This document shows positions 1-7,230 of a stretch of 9,199 bases of DNA, in pieces. The position numbers and the translations under genes are program-made. Under the pieces are notes generated by a model. That model searched no databases. It had not been told where the DNA came from and worked only from the letters and a program-made list of their open reading frames with translations. Where the stretch lies: the NCBI GenBank assembly GCA_964569055.1, contig CAZMSZ010000307.1:1-9199 (forward strand), written 5' to 3'. The stretch is from JAWLGW01 sp964569055. Lineage in GTDB: Bacteria; Planctomycetota; J058. Numbering within the stretch: the stretch's first letter is position 1; the number at the start of each line of letters is the position of its first letter.

Positions 1-14
1 GCGGGCAGCGCCCG

Positions 15-44
15 TTGATGTCGCCCTGCGCGCGGTGCTAGCCT
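15..44 (+). promoter_or_regulatory. Probable sigma-70-type promoter of the operon
   Basis: A TTGATG hexamer at 15-20 and a TAGCCT hexamer at 39-44 are separated by 18 bases. The first is close to the -35 consensus; the second keeps the TA and final T of a -10 box. Transcription would start near position 51, leaving a leader of about 28 bases with a purine-rich ribosome site (GGGGGGAAG, 68-76) before the ATG at 80. Hexamers this AT-rich stand out in such GC-rich DNA. No other comparable promoter was seen between the operon genes, so this is the best candidate for driving all eight. Inferred by eye. Confidence 0.55.
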
Positions 45-79
45 GCGCGCGCGGCGCGCCGCAGGACGGGGGGAAGAGC

Positions 80-430
80 ATGGGCGAGGCCGCGCGGGGG
101 GCGGCGCTGAGCGAGGCGGAGGGGCGCGAGGTCCTCAAGGCCCGCTTCGAGGCGGCCGGGTTCGCGATCGAGGAGGACCACCTCCTGCGCGCGGCCGGCG
201 CGGACGTGCGGCTCGACGGCTACGACCCGCGGGCGCGGGTCGGCTACGAGTTCATCACGACCCAGGCCGGCGACCGGGCCGAGTTCACGCCCGCGGTGGT
301 GGCGGCGCTCGAGGCGGGGAACCGCGCGGGGGCCTGGGCGCTGCTCCTGGTCGACGAGGCCGAGGTCGACGCCAACACGCTGGCGTTCGCCGCCGACCGC
401 TTCTTGCAGCGGGCGGGGCGCCCGGCGTGA
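80..430 (+). CDS. Small conserved-looking protein of unknown function, first gene of operon
   Basis: This encodes a soluble 116-residue protein that I do not recognise. I chose the ATG at 80 because a strong purine-rich ribosome site (GGGGGGAAG) lies just upstream. The earlier in-frame GTG at 35 lies inside the spacer of the likely promoter and has no such site. The N-terminal half is charged and helical-looking (about residues 8-40). A compact segment follows at 45-60 (LDGYDPRARVGYEFIT), then two Ala-rich helices around a hydrophobic strand (ALLLVDEAEVD, about 88-98). There is no signal peptide, membrane segment or cysteine. The alternating strand and helix pattern with acidic residues could be a small alpha/beta fold, but no catalytic motif is clear. 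Its stop overlaps the GTG start of the next gene, so the two are probably translationally coupled. High third-position GC supports it as a real gene. Confidence 0.8.
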   Translation: MGEAARGAALSEAEGREVLKARFEAAGFAIEEDHLLRAAGADVRLDGYDPRARVGYEFITTQAGDRAEFTPAVVAALEAGNRAGAWALLLVDEAEVDANTLAFAADRFLQRAGRPA

Positions 431-1749
431 ACCAGTACTACACCGCCAGCGACTGGCTGCGCGAGGCGGCCAGCCTGGAGCAGACGCTGACCCAGCAGCT
501 CGCCGAGCTGCGCCGGCGCCGCAAGCAGCACGCAGCCGCGCAGGAGGAGCTGACCGTCCGCCGCGATACGGCCTTCACCGAGCTGCTCGCCGCGATCCTG
601 CCCGAGCTCTCGCGTCCGGCGCTGGAGCGGGCCGTGGCGCTCACCGGCTACGCCGCGCTCACCCAGCAGGACCCGCAGGCCGCCCTCACGGCGGAGCGGC
701 AGCGCGCCGAGGCGGCGCTGCGCGCGGTCGAGGCGGACCCGGCCTGGGTGAACCGGGTCGACCTGCGCGACCCGGTGACCGGGAGCCTCACGCGGGCGCT
801 GGCGGAGGAGCAGGAGCACCTCACCCCGCTCGACGCCTTCCTCGACCGGGCGCGCCACCCCCGCCTCGAGGCGCTGATCGCCAACGGCTACGGCACGCCC
901 GACTACTCGGTCGAGTGGTGGCGGCTCAGCTACTACGCCGACTGGCAGGCGGGCGACGAGATCGTCGAGCAGTTCCCCGAGAAGGGCTGGGAGCGGTTCG
1001 AGGAGCTCCGCGCCCACTACGAGCAGGTCAAGGAGGCGGCCGACCGGCTGCGCGCGCGCTGCCAGGAGCTGCAGGCCGAGATCGACCGCGGGCTCGCGCT
1101 CGAGGCGCAGCGCGAGGCGCTGCTCGCCGACCTCCAGGGCGGCCTGGAGCGGCGCCACCTGCAGACGGCCCGCCACCGGCTCGGTCGGTTCCTCGACGCC
1201 TGCGGGCCCGAGGCGGTGGGCGAGCGGCTGGCGCAAGACCCAGAGATCGAGCTGCTCGCCAAGGCCTGGGCGGGGCTGCGCAAGCAGGTCTTCTACATGG
1301 CGCAGCTGCGGGTCCACAAGCTCGACGAGCCCGAGGGGAGCCTGGAGAAGGAGCTCGCCAAGCTGCGGCGCAAGCAGCTCAAATACCGCCGCCCGAAGCA
1401 CGCCTACACCAGGTTCAGCGCCAGCGACTTCCAGCGCCAGTTCAAGGACCGGCGCCCGCGCTTCCAGAAGCACTGGAAGCGCTACGACCGCGCCTACAGC
1501 AGCGTGTGGCGCTTCGACCGCTACGACCGCGGCGCCCTGCGCGACGACTTCCTGTGGTGGGACCTCATGACCGACGGGCGGGTGCGCGGCGACTTCATCC
1601 CCGAGGTCCACCGCTTCCACCAGGCGCACCCGGGCTACCGCTACGAGCGCCCGGGCGGGGACGACGACGAGGCGCTCGCCGCCGCCGCCGTGGCCGGGGC
1701 GGACCTCGCCGGGCTCGACGAGGGGCTCGGCGCGTTCGACGCCTCCTGA
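427..1749 (+). CDS. Coiled-coil protein of unknown function with Arg/Tyr/Trp-rich C-terminal region
   Basis: This encodes a 440-residue soluble protein of no family I recognise. Heptad-like charged helices at about residues 14-50 and 189-262 suggest two coiled-coil stretches. Between them is a region with a conserved-looking aromatic patch (YSVEWWRLSYYADW, about 162-175). Residues about 310-385 are dense in Arg, Lys, Tyr, Phe and Trp (for example HWKRYDRAYSSVWRFDRYD). That composition could fit a nucleic-acid or polyanion binding surface, but this is only inference from composition. The tail (about 411-440) is acidic and Ala-rich. There is no signal peptide or membrane segment. The GTG start overlaps the preceding TGA as GTGA, and the glycosyltransferase gene starts three bases after this gene's stop. 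A scaffold or substrate-binding role for the pathway enzymes is possible but unproven. Confidence 0.85.
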   Translation: MNQYYTASDWLREAASLEQTLTQQLAELRRRRKQHAAAQEELTVRRDTAFTELLAAILPELSRPALERAVALTGYAALTQQDPQAALTAERQRAEAALRAVEADPAWVNRVDLRDPVTGSLTRALAEEQEHLTPLDAFLDRARHPRLEALIANGYGTPDYSVEWWRLSYYADWQAGDEIVEQFPEKGWERFEELRAHYEQVKEAADRLRARCQELQAEIDRGLALEAQREALLADLQGGLERRHLQTARHRLGRFLDACGPEAVGERLAQDPEIELLAKAWAGLRKQVFYMAQLRVHKLDEPEGSLEKELAKLRRKQLKYRRPKHAYTRFSASDFQRQFKDRRPRFQKHWKRYDRAYSSVWRFDRYDRGALRDDFLWWDLMTDGRVRGDFIPEVHRFHQAHPGYRYERPGGDDDEALAAAAVAGADLAGLDEGLGAFDAS

Positions 1750-1752
1750 GCC

Positions 1753-3405
1753 ATGGCGAGCAAGCTGCGGATCGTCAACTACGCGGTCAACGGCTCGGGG
1801 GTCGGCCACCTCACCCGGCTGGTGGCGATCAACCGCTGGGTGCGGCGCTACGCCGCCTACGCGGGGTTCCGCCCGGAGGTCTACTTCCTCAGCTCGAGCG
1901 AGGCCGACGGGCTGCTGTTCGCCGAGCGGTTCGCCTCGTTCAAGCTCCCCTCCAAGACGGTGGTCCGCGACGCGGGCCTCGACAAGCTCGCCTACCTCGC
2001 GCTGGCCAAGCAGTGGGTGTGGCACTCGCTCGGCCTGCTGCGCCCCGACCTCCTGGTCGTCGACACCTTCCCGCGCGGCTCGTTCGGCGAGCTGCTCTCC
2101 GCCCTCGACCTCGTGCGGCGGCGCGCGTTCGTCTACCGCCCGCTCAAGGAGGAGATCGCGAGCCGGCCCGACTTCCAGGCCATGCTCCCGCTGTACGACG
2201 CGATCGTGGTCCCCGACGACGCGGCCGCCGCGCCGGTGATCGCCCCCGCCGCGATCCGCGCGCGCGTGCGCCACGTCGGCCCGGTCGCCGTCCGCGAGCG
2301 GGTGGAGCTGCGCGCCCGCGAGGCCGTGCGCGCCGAGCTGGGGGTGGACCCGGCGCGGCTCGCGGTCTACGTGACGGCGGGCGGCGGCGGCGACCCCGAC
2401 GGCGAGCGGCGGCTCCACGCCGTGATCGACGCGCTCGAGCCCGACCCCTCGCTCCACCTGATCGTCGGCGCCGGCCCGCTCTACCGCGGCCGCCGCCGCG
2501 CGGGGCCGCGGCTGACCTGGCTGGAGCGGGCGCAGGCGGCCGAGCTGATGGCCGGGTTCGACCTCGCGATCTCGGCCGCCGGCTACAACAGCTTCTTCGA
2601 GCTGATGCACCTCGGGGTGCCGGCCGCGCTGATCCCGCAGGAGAAGATCGCCGACGAGCAGGACGCCCGCGCGGCGCGCGCGGTGGCGGCCGGCGCGGCG
2701 GTGCTGCTCGCGCCCGCCTGCGAGCCCGCGGCGGTGCGGGCCGCGGTCGAGACGTTCCGCGACCCGGCGGCGCGGGCCCGTGCCGCCGAGGCGGCCCGCG
2801 CGCTCGCGCCCAGGAACCACGCCCGCGACGCGGCGGCCGAGCTGCTGCGCCTGGTGCTCCCGCCGGCCGCGGTGGAGGCGGCCGAGGAGGCGGTCTCCGA
2901 CGCGCTCCTCGCGGCGGCCGGCGAGCTCGAGCTCGACTTCGAGACGTTCCTCGAGGTGCAGGACGCGCTCGACCCGCGCCCGCGCGCCGAGCTCGACCCC
3001 GAGGCCGCGGCCGAGGCGAGCGAGCGCGCGGTCGCCCTGCTGCGCACGATCCGCGCCGGCGGCGCGCCGGTCCCCGCCGCGCTGCGCGTGGTCGGGCCGC
3101 TGCTGCGCAAGCTGCCGCGGGCCGACGTGGCCGCCCGCGCCGAGGCGGCGAGCGCGGCGCTCGAGGCGTTCGCCCCCTTCGGCGACTGGTCGGGGGCCGC
3201 CATGGTGGTCCGCGCCTTCCAGACCGAGAAGGAGCTGCCGGCCGCCGAGCTCGCCGCGGCGCTGGCCGCGTTCTTGGCGCGCCTGCACGCTCGCGGCGAG
3301 GACCTCTACCGCGGGCTCGCGATCCTGGCCGAGGCGCAGGCGCGCGGGGCCGAGCTGCCGAGCAACGCCGAGCTGCTGCGCGCCGCGGCGGGGGCGCTGG
3401 GGTGA
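1753..3405 (+). CDS. GT-B glycosyltransferase, MurG/GT28-like, with long helical C-terminal extension
   Basis: This probably transfers a sugar from a nucleotide-sugar donor in the cytoplasm. The N-terminal domain begins with a strand followed by the Gly-rich loop GSGVGHLTR (residues 14-22), as in MurG-like enzymes and relatives of the UDP-glycosyltransferases. The C-terminal Rossmann domain carries the donor-site pattern ISAAGYNSFFEL (273-284), then GVPAALIP (288-295) and DEQ (301-303), matching the family's SxxGxxSxxE...GxPxxxxP...xxQ pattern. The catalytic fold is complete by about residue 370. Residues about 375-550 form an Ala/Glu-rich helical extension not normal for MurG (about 355 residues), of unknown role. 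There is no transmembrane segment. The ATG at 1753 is three bases after the previous stop and has no clear ribosome site, suggesting reinitiation. The donor and acceptor cannot be told from sequence, and the location beside three radical SAM genes argues against a cell-wall MurG role. Confidence 0.85.
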   Translation: MASKLRIVNYAVNGSGVGHLTRLVAINRWVRRYAAYAGFRPEVYFLSSSEADGLLFAERFASFKLPSKTVVRDAGLDKLAYLALAKQWVWHSLGLLRPDLLVVDTFPRGSFGELLSALDLVRRRAFVYRPLKEEIASRPDFQAMLPLYDAIVVPDDAAAAPVIAPAAIRARVRHVGPVAVRERVELRAREAVRAELGVDPARLAVYVTAGGGGDPDGERRLHAVIDALEPDPSLHLIVGAGPLYRGRRRAGPRLTWLERAQAAELMAGFDLAISAAGYNSFFELMHLGVPAALIPQEKIADEQDARAARAVAAGAAVLLAPACEPAAVRAAVETFRDPAARARAAEAARALAPRNHARDAAAELLRLVLPPAAVEAAEEAVSDALLAAAGELELDFETFLEVQDALDPRPRAELDPEAAAEASERAVALLRTIRAGGAPVPAALRVVGPLLRKLPRADVAARAEAASAALEAFAPFGDWSGAAMVVRAFQTEKELPAAELAAALAAFLARLHARGEDLYRGLAILAEAQARGAELPSNAELLRAAAGALG

Positions 3406-4520
3406 GGGCGCTCCCGCTGGTGACGCGCCCGGCGCCGGTCGCGCCCGGGGCCGACCCCTGGCTGGAGGGGCTCGACCGCGGACAGGTGGCGATCGGCCCG
3501 CGCTCGATCCACATCGACGTCACCAACACCTGCAACACCGACTGCGTCACCTGCTGGGACCACTCCCCCCACCTCGCCGCGCCGCGCCCGGCGAGCTGGA
3601 AGCGGCAGCGGACCAGCGCCGCCGCGGTCGAGGCGCTCCTCGACGACGTGCTCTCGCTGGGCGGGCTCGAGGCCGTGGTCGTGTCGGGCATGGGCGACCC
3701 GTTCACCCACCCCGAGGTCTACCGGATCATCGAGGCGGTCAAGGCGCGCGGGCTGCGGCTCACGATCATCACCAACCTGATCCCGGCCGACCCCGAGCGC
3801 GTGCTCGCGCTGGGGGTCGACCAGCTGCTGATCGGGATCCACGCCGCCTCGGAGCGGGCGTACCGCGCCTTCCACCCCAGCTTCCGCACCGACGAGTGGG
3901 CGCGGCTCCACCGCGCGCTGGCGCGCTTCAAGGAGGCCGGCCGCCGCTACAAGCACGTGCAGGTGATCTGCGCGACCAACGCCCACGAGCTCCCCGAAAT
4001 GGTCCGCCTCGGCGCGCGCTACCGGGCCGAGCGGGTCAACTTCAAGCTCGCCAGCCTGCGCGACGGGACCGAGGCGGTGCGGATCAGCGAGACGCAGCGG
4101 CGCGCCCTGCGGGAGCGCGGCGTGCCCGAGGCGCGCGAGGTGGCGGCCCGCCTGGGCGTGGCCACCAACCTCGAGGTGTTCGCCCGCCAGCTCGAGGCGG
4201 GCGGCGCGGCCACCGCGCCGATCGCCGAGGTCGGCTGCTTCATGGGCTACGCCTACGCCCGCGTGCTGGTGGACGGGACCGTCCTCTACTGCTGCAACGT
4301 GGAGGTCGTGGTCGGCAGCCTGGCGGAGGGCGCCCGCTTCTCGGAGCTGTGGACCGGCCCCGCCTGGGAGGCGCTGCGGGCCCGCTTCCGCCGGGGCGAC
4401 TACCTCGCGAGCTGCGCGCAGTGCGGCAAGCTCAACGAGAACGTCAAGCTCGCCCGCCGCTTCGCCAAACGCTTCGGCGAGGCGCGCCTGCTGGCCGTGA
4501 CCGGGCGGGCGGGCTCGTGA
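3402..4520 (+). CDS. Radical SAM enzyme with SPASM/twitch-like C-terminal domain
   Basis: This is a 372-residue radical S-adenosylmethionine enzyme. The cluster motif CNTDCVTC gives C44, C48 and C51 (CX3CX2C), preceded by the usual first barrel strand. The SAM-contacting GGE-type motif appears as SGMGDPF (95-101), a recognised variant of GGEP. The C-terminal part has C279, a twitch-like hairpin ending GTVLYCC (C297, C298) and C338-x2-C341, which resembles a SPASM or twitch domain holding at least one auxiliary [4Fe-4S] cluster. Such domains are common in enzymes that modify peptides or carry out dehydrogenations, but the substrate here is unknown. The GTG start overlaps the glycosyltransferase stop as GTGA, and the stop overlaps the next GTG the same way. 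It is only distantly similar to the two radical SAM proteins that follow. An N-terminal stretch of about 35 residues precedes the barrel and shows no obvious peptide-recognition domain. Confidence 0.92.
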   Translation: MRALPLVTRPAPVAPGADPWLEGLDRGQVAIGPRSIHIDVTNTCNTDCVTCWDHSPHLAAPRPASWKRQRTSAAAVEALLDDVLSLGGLEAVVVSGMGDPFTHPEVYRIIEAVKARGLRLTIITNLIPADPERVLALGVDQLLIGIHAASERAYRAFHPSFRTDEWARLHRALARFKEAGRRYKHVQVICATNAHELPEMVRLGARYRAERVNFKLASLRDGTEAVRISETQRRALRERGVPEAREVAARLGVATNLEVFARQLEAGGAATAPIAEVGCFMGYAYARVLVDGTVLYCCNVEVVVGSLAEGARFSELWTGPAWEALRARFRRGDYLASCAQCGKLNENVKLARRFAKRFGEARLLAVTGRAGS

Positions 4521-5392
4521 GCGCGCGCCAGCCCACGGTCGAGTGGCAGGTGTGCGGCGTCTGCAACTACGACTGCAGCTACTGCATTCAGAGCAAGAAG
4601 TACCGCGTCGGGCATCCCTCGCCCGAGGAGGTCGAGCGGCTGCTCGCGTTCCTGGCCGCTCTGCCCGGGCGCTGGGAGATCAAGATGACCGGCGGGGAGC
4701 CGTTCGCGTTCCGCGACTTCCTCCGCCGGATCGTGCCCGGGCTGGTCGAATCGACCCCGCACGTGATCTCGGTCCTGACCAACCTCTCCGCCCCGCTCTC
4801 GGCGCTGGAGCGGTTCGCCACGCTCACCCGCGGGCGCCTGGGGATCGTGAGCGCCAGCCTCCACCTCGAGTTCACGACCGCCGCCGAGTTCGTGGCCAAG
4901 GCCGTGCGCCTGCGCGAGCTGCTGGACCCCGCCGCGCGCCTGGTGATCAACGAGGTGCTCGTCCCCGGCCGGCTGGAGGAGGTCGCCGCGGCGCGGGCGG
5001 CCGTCGAGGCGGCCGGGCTGAAGTGGTTCCCGCAGGTGCTCAAGACCAAGCGGGGGACGTTCGATTACCAGGGCGAGGACGTCGCCCGCGTGCGCGAGCT
5101 GGTGGGGCGCGACCCGACCCCGCGCGACGCGAACCTCGCCCCGAGCTACCAGGGCCGCCTGTGCTGGACCGGCGTCGAGTACTTCGTGCTGACCCAGCAG
5201 GGCGACGCTTGGAGCTGCCGCACCGCGCGCCGGTTCGGTGAGGGCTACCTCGGCAACGTCCACGCGGGGACGATCGCCCTGCGCGAGGGGCCGCGGCCGT
5301 GCCCGTACACGATCTGCCCCTGCACCGTGCCCGCCAACCGCGGCATGATCGAGGGGGTCGGCGCGGCGGCGACCCGCGAGGCCCGGGCGTGA
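4517..5392 (+). CDS. Radical SAM enzyme, first of a tandem paralogous pair
   Basis: This is a compact 291-residue radical SAM protein. The SAM cluster motif CNYDCSYC (C16, C20, C23) lies almost at the N-terminus, with an extra C13 before it. TGGEPF (58-63) is the SAM amino-group contact motif, and a barrel strand ending in TNLSA follows. Downstream are C216, C234, and C262-x4-C267-x-C269 (in CPYTICPCTVP). The following gene has the same cysteines with exactly the same spacing, so they probably bind an auxiliary iron-sulfur cluster; the arrangement is not the standard SPASM seven-cysteine pattern. Shared blocks with the next protein include LPGRWE, GGEPF, SLHLE and CTVP. The GTG start overlaps the upstream stop as GTGA and the stop overlaps the next start as GTGA. 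The reaction is unknown; radical modification of a small molecule, sugar or peptide are all possible. Confidence 0.9.
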   Translation: MSARQPTVEWQVCGVCNYDCSYCIQSKKYRVGHPSPEEVERLLAFLAALPGRWEIKMTGGEPFAFRDFLRRIVPGLVESTPHVISVLTNLSAPLSALERFATLTRGRLGIVSASLHLEFTTAAEFVAKAVRLRELLDPAARLVINEVLVPGRLEEVAAARAAVEAAGLKWFPQVLKTKRGTFDYQGEDVARVRELVGRDPTPRDANLAPSYQGRLCWTGVEYFVLTQQGDAWSCRTARRFGEGYLGNVHAGTIALREGPRPCPYTICPCTVPANRGMIEGVGAAATREARA

Positions 5393-6327
5393 CGCCGCTC
5401 CCCCGCGCCGCCGAGGAGGCCCGACCCGCGCTGAGCGCGCCCCCGCGCCCGCGCGAGGGCGTCGTGAGCTGGAACATCAACACCGCCTGCAACTACCGCT
5501 GCAGCTACTGCACGCAGCGCTTCAAGGAGGACCGCGGCCGCTGGAGCCGCGACACGCCGCGCTTCCTGGCGGCGTTCGCGCGCCTGCCGGGGCGCTGGGA
5601 GGTCAAGCTCTCGGGCGGCGAGCCGTTCGTTCATCCCACCCTGGGCGACCTGGTGCGCGGCCTGGCGGAGCTCGGCCATCGCGTGTCGGTGGTGACGAAC
5701 TTCTCCGCGAGCCGCGAGAAGCTGAGCGCGTTCGTGGCGGCGGCGCAGGGGCGGGTCGGGATCTTCTCGTGCAGCCTGCACCTCGAGTACGTGCCCGACC
5801 TCGAGCCGTTCGTGGCCAAGGCGCTGTGGCTCGAGCGCGAGCTGCGCGCCCACGCGCGGCCCGACCTGCCCGCCCCGCACGTGTGCGTGACCTCGGTCGC
5901 GACCCGCGCCGCGCTGCCCCGCCTGCCCGAGGTCGCGGCCCGCTTCGCCGCGGCCGGGCTGCGGTTCAAGGTGCAGCCCGAGAAGCAGGACCGCGACGTG
6001 ATCGCCTACACCCCCGAGGAGGAGGCCGCGATCCTGGCCCTCGGGGGGCACAACCTGACCGGCCGGATCGCCCACGACTTCTTGGGGCAGCCCTGCTGGT
6101 CGGGGTCGCGCTACTTCATCCTCGACGACCAGGGCACCGCGTTCCGCTGCTACCCGGCCCGCCGCTACAAGATCGAGCGCATGGGCGACTTCCTCGACCC
6201 GGGCTTCACGCTCGCGGACGGACCGGCCCCGTGTCGCTATCGTTACTGCAATTGCACGGTCCCGATCGCCCGCGCCATGATGGCCGGCGCGCCCACGGCC
6301 GGCGCCGAGCCGGAGGAGGCCTCGTGA
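5389..6327 (+). CDS. Radical SAM enzyme, second of the tandem paralogous pair
   Basis: This is a 312-residue radical SAM protein homologous along its length to the preceding gene product. It has CNYRCSYC (C34, C38, C41), SGGEPF (75-80), a TNFSA strand, SLHLEY, and C-terminal C236, C254 and C282-x4-C287-x-C289 (in CRYRYCNCTVP). The intervals between these last cysteines (18, 28, 5 and 2 residues) are identical in both paralogues. The GTG at 5389 was chosen because it makes the GTGA overlap seen throughout the operon. A later GTG at 5464 would shorten the leader to match the paralogue more closely and cannot be excluded. The N-terminal 25 residues are Pro/Ala-rich and probably disordered. Two retained, diverged copies suggest sequential reactions on one substrate, parallel reactions on related substrates, or a heteromeric enzyme. 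The specific chemistry cannot be read from sequence. Confidence 0.9.
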   Translation: MTPLPRAAEEARPALSAPPRPREGVVSWNINTACNYRCSYCTQRFKEDRGRWSRDTPRFLAAFARLPGRWEVKLSGGEPFVHPTLGDLVRGLAELGHRVSVVTNFSASREKLSAFVAAAQGRVGIFSCSLHLEYVPDLEPFVAKALWLERELRAHARPDLPAPHVCVTSVATRAALPRLPEVAARFAAAGLRFKVQPEKQDRDVIAYTPEEEAAILALGGHNLTGRIAHDFLGQPCWSGSRYFILDDQGTAFRCYPARRYKIERMGDFLDPGFTLADGPAPCRYRYCNCTVPIARAMMAGAPTAGAEPEEAS

Positions 6328-7217
6328 AGTTCCGCACGTTTCGCGCGCTGGTGGCGCTCGGGGTCGTGTCGCTCGCGGTCGGCGGCTACGCGGCCTACGA
6401 CCACTTCGCCCCCGAGCCGGCGCCCCACGTCCGGCCGGGCCGCCCGGTCTACCACGAGGATCCCGTGGCGGTGCCGCCGCCCGAGCCGAGCGAGGACCCG
6501 GTCCGCGAGCCGAGCCGGCCCTCGAGCGGGCCCACCGCCGCGGCAAGCGACGACCCGGGCGCCCTGCGCAAGCTCGATCGCGAGGTGCTGCGCCTGGTGA
6601 AGGCCGGGATCTCGGGCGGCAAGGTCAAGGACGCCCTCCAGGGCTGGCGCGAGAAGGTGAACCTCTACCGCGACGCCGGCCACGCCGGGGTCAACCGCCT
6701 CAAGATCGACCTCGACCGCGACGAGAAGTGGGACGAGAAGTGGACGATCGAGGCAGACGGCGCGGTGCTGCGCCAGATCGCGCCCAACGACGACGAGCGG
6801 TACACGGTCGAGCTGCGCCTGGTCGGCGAGCGCTGGGCCGGCGCCGACGAGCGCGCCGCCGTCGCCACGCCCAGCGAGCCCGCCGCGGAGGCGGCGGGCG
6901 GCCAGACGCAGACCCTGCGCGCCTTCGACGAGCCGATCCTCGCGCTCGCCGAGCGCGGGATCTCGGGCGCCAAGGTCAAGGACGCGCTGAAGGGCCGCGC
7001 CTACAAGGTCAACCTCTACCGGGACGCCGGCCAGCCGGGGGTCAACCGCCTCAAGATCGACCTCGACCGCGACGACAAGTGGGACGAGAAGTGGACCTTC
7101 GTGAAGCCCGGCAGCCGCGACGGCGGGGTCAAGCGCCAGGTCGCGCCCAACGACGACGAGGTCTACTCGGTCGAGTACCGCCTGCTGCACGGCAAGTGGG
7201 TCCTCAAGCAGGACTGA
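6324..7217 (+). CDS. Membrane-anchored protein with two tandem acidic repeat domains
   Basis: This encodes a 297-residue protein with a GTG start overlapping the previous stop as GTGA. Residues 1-7 are basic, about 8-24 are hydrophobic (signal anchor or signal peptide), and about 27-75 form a Pro/Glu/Ser-rich linker, so the rest should lie outside the cytoplasmic membrane. The remainder is two copies of one domain (residues about 85-171 and 202-292). Each contains GISGxKVKDAL, KVNLYRDAG, VNRLKIDLDRD, KWDEKW and APNDDE. The DLDRDxKWDE stretch resembles acidic calcium-binding loops of the DxDxDxxxD type, but metal binding is only inferred. I do not recognise the domain as a named family. No catalytic signature is visible, so a binding or structural role is likelier than an enzymatic one. 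Its place after three radical SAM genes makes it a conceivable, unproven, modification substrate. Confidence 0.85.
   Translation: MKFRTFRALVALGVVSLAVGGYAAYDHFAPEPAPHVRPGRPVYHEDPVAVPPPEPSEDPVREPSRPSSGPTAAASDDPGALRKLDREVLRLVKAGISGGKVKDALQGWREKVNLYRDAGHAGVNRLKIDLDRDEKWDEKWTIEADGAVLRQIAPNDDERYTVELRLVGERWAGADERAAVATPSEPAAEAAGGQTQTLRAFDEPILALAERGISGAKVKDALKGRAYKVNLYRDAGQPGVNRLKIDLDRDDKWDEKWTFVKPGSRDGGVKRQVAPNDDEVYSVEYRLLHGKWVLKQD
6576..6836 (+). repeat. Intragenic domain repeat, copy 1
   Basis: This is the first coding copy of the tandem domain (residues about 85-171 of its protein). Bases 6687-6745 match 7038-7096 in the second copy at 58 of 59 positions, differing only at 6725 (a Glu codon versus an Asp codon). 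Flanking parts of the two copies are more diverged, and copy 2 has a 12-base insertion before the APNDDE segment. Confidence 0.9.
6927..7199 (+). repeat. Intragenic domain repeat, copy 2
   Basis: This is the second copy of the domain (residues about 202-292), offset 351 bases from copy 1 and 363 bases after a four-codon insertion. It is joined to copy 1 by an Ala/Glu-rich linker of about 30 residues. Confidence 0.9.
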
Positions 7218-7230
7218 GCGGGGACGACCC

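Noticed and set aside
35..79. Starting the first gene at the GTG at 35
   Set aside because: The extra residues lie inside the probable promoter spacer and lack a ribosome site, whereas the ATG at 80 has a strong one.
244..3288. Very long open frame on the minus strand (about 1014 codons) opposite the first three genes
   Set aside because: It is Arg/Gly/Leu-rich low-complexity sequence produced by the high-GC codon bias of the plus-strand genes. It has no recognisable domain, and the plus strand carries clear families here.
915..3401. Extending the first radical SAM protein upstream to a 1201-codon plus-strand frame
   Set aside because: The upstream part is Arg/Pro/Gly-rich and overlaps two well-supported genes in another frame. 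The GTG at 3402 gives a normal-length radical SAM protein and the operon's usual GTGA overlap.
1753..3405. Calling the glycosyltransferase murG
   Set aside because: Only the general GT-B motifs match. The protein is about 200 residues longer than MurG, and it sits in a radical SAM operon rather than a cell-wall cluster.
3402..7217. Classifying the locus as a standard RiPP cluster
   Set aside because: No short leader-core precursor, recognition domain, or dedicated peptide exporter is visible. The repeat protein remains only a speculative substrate.
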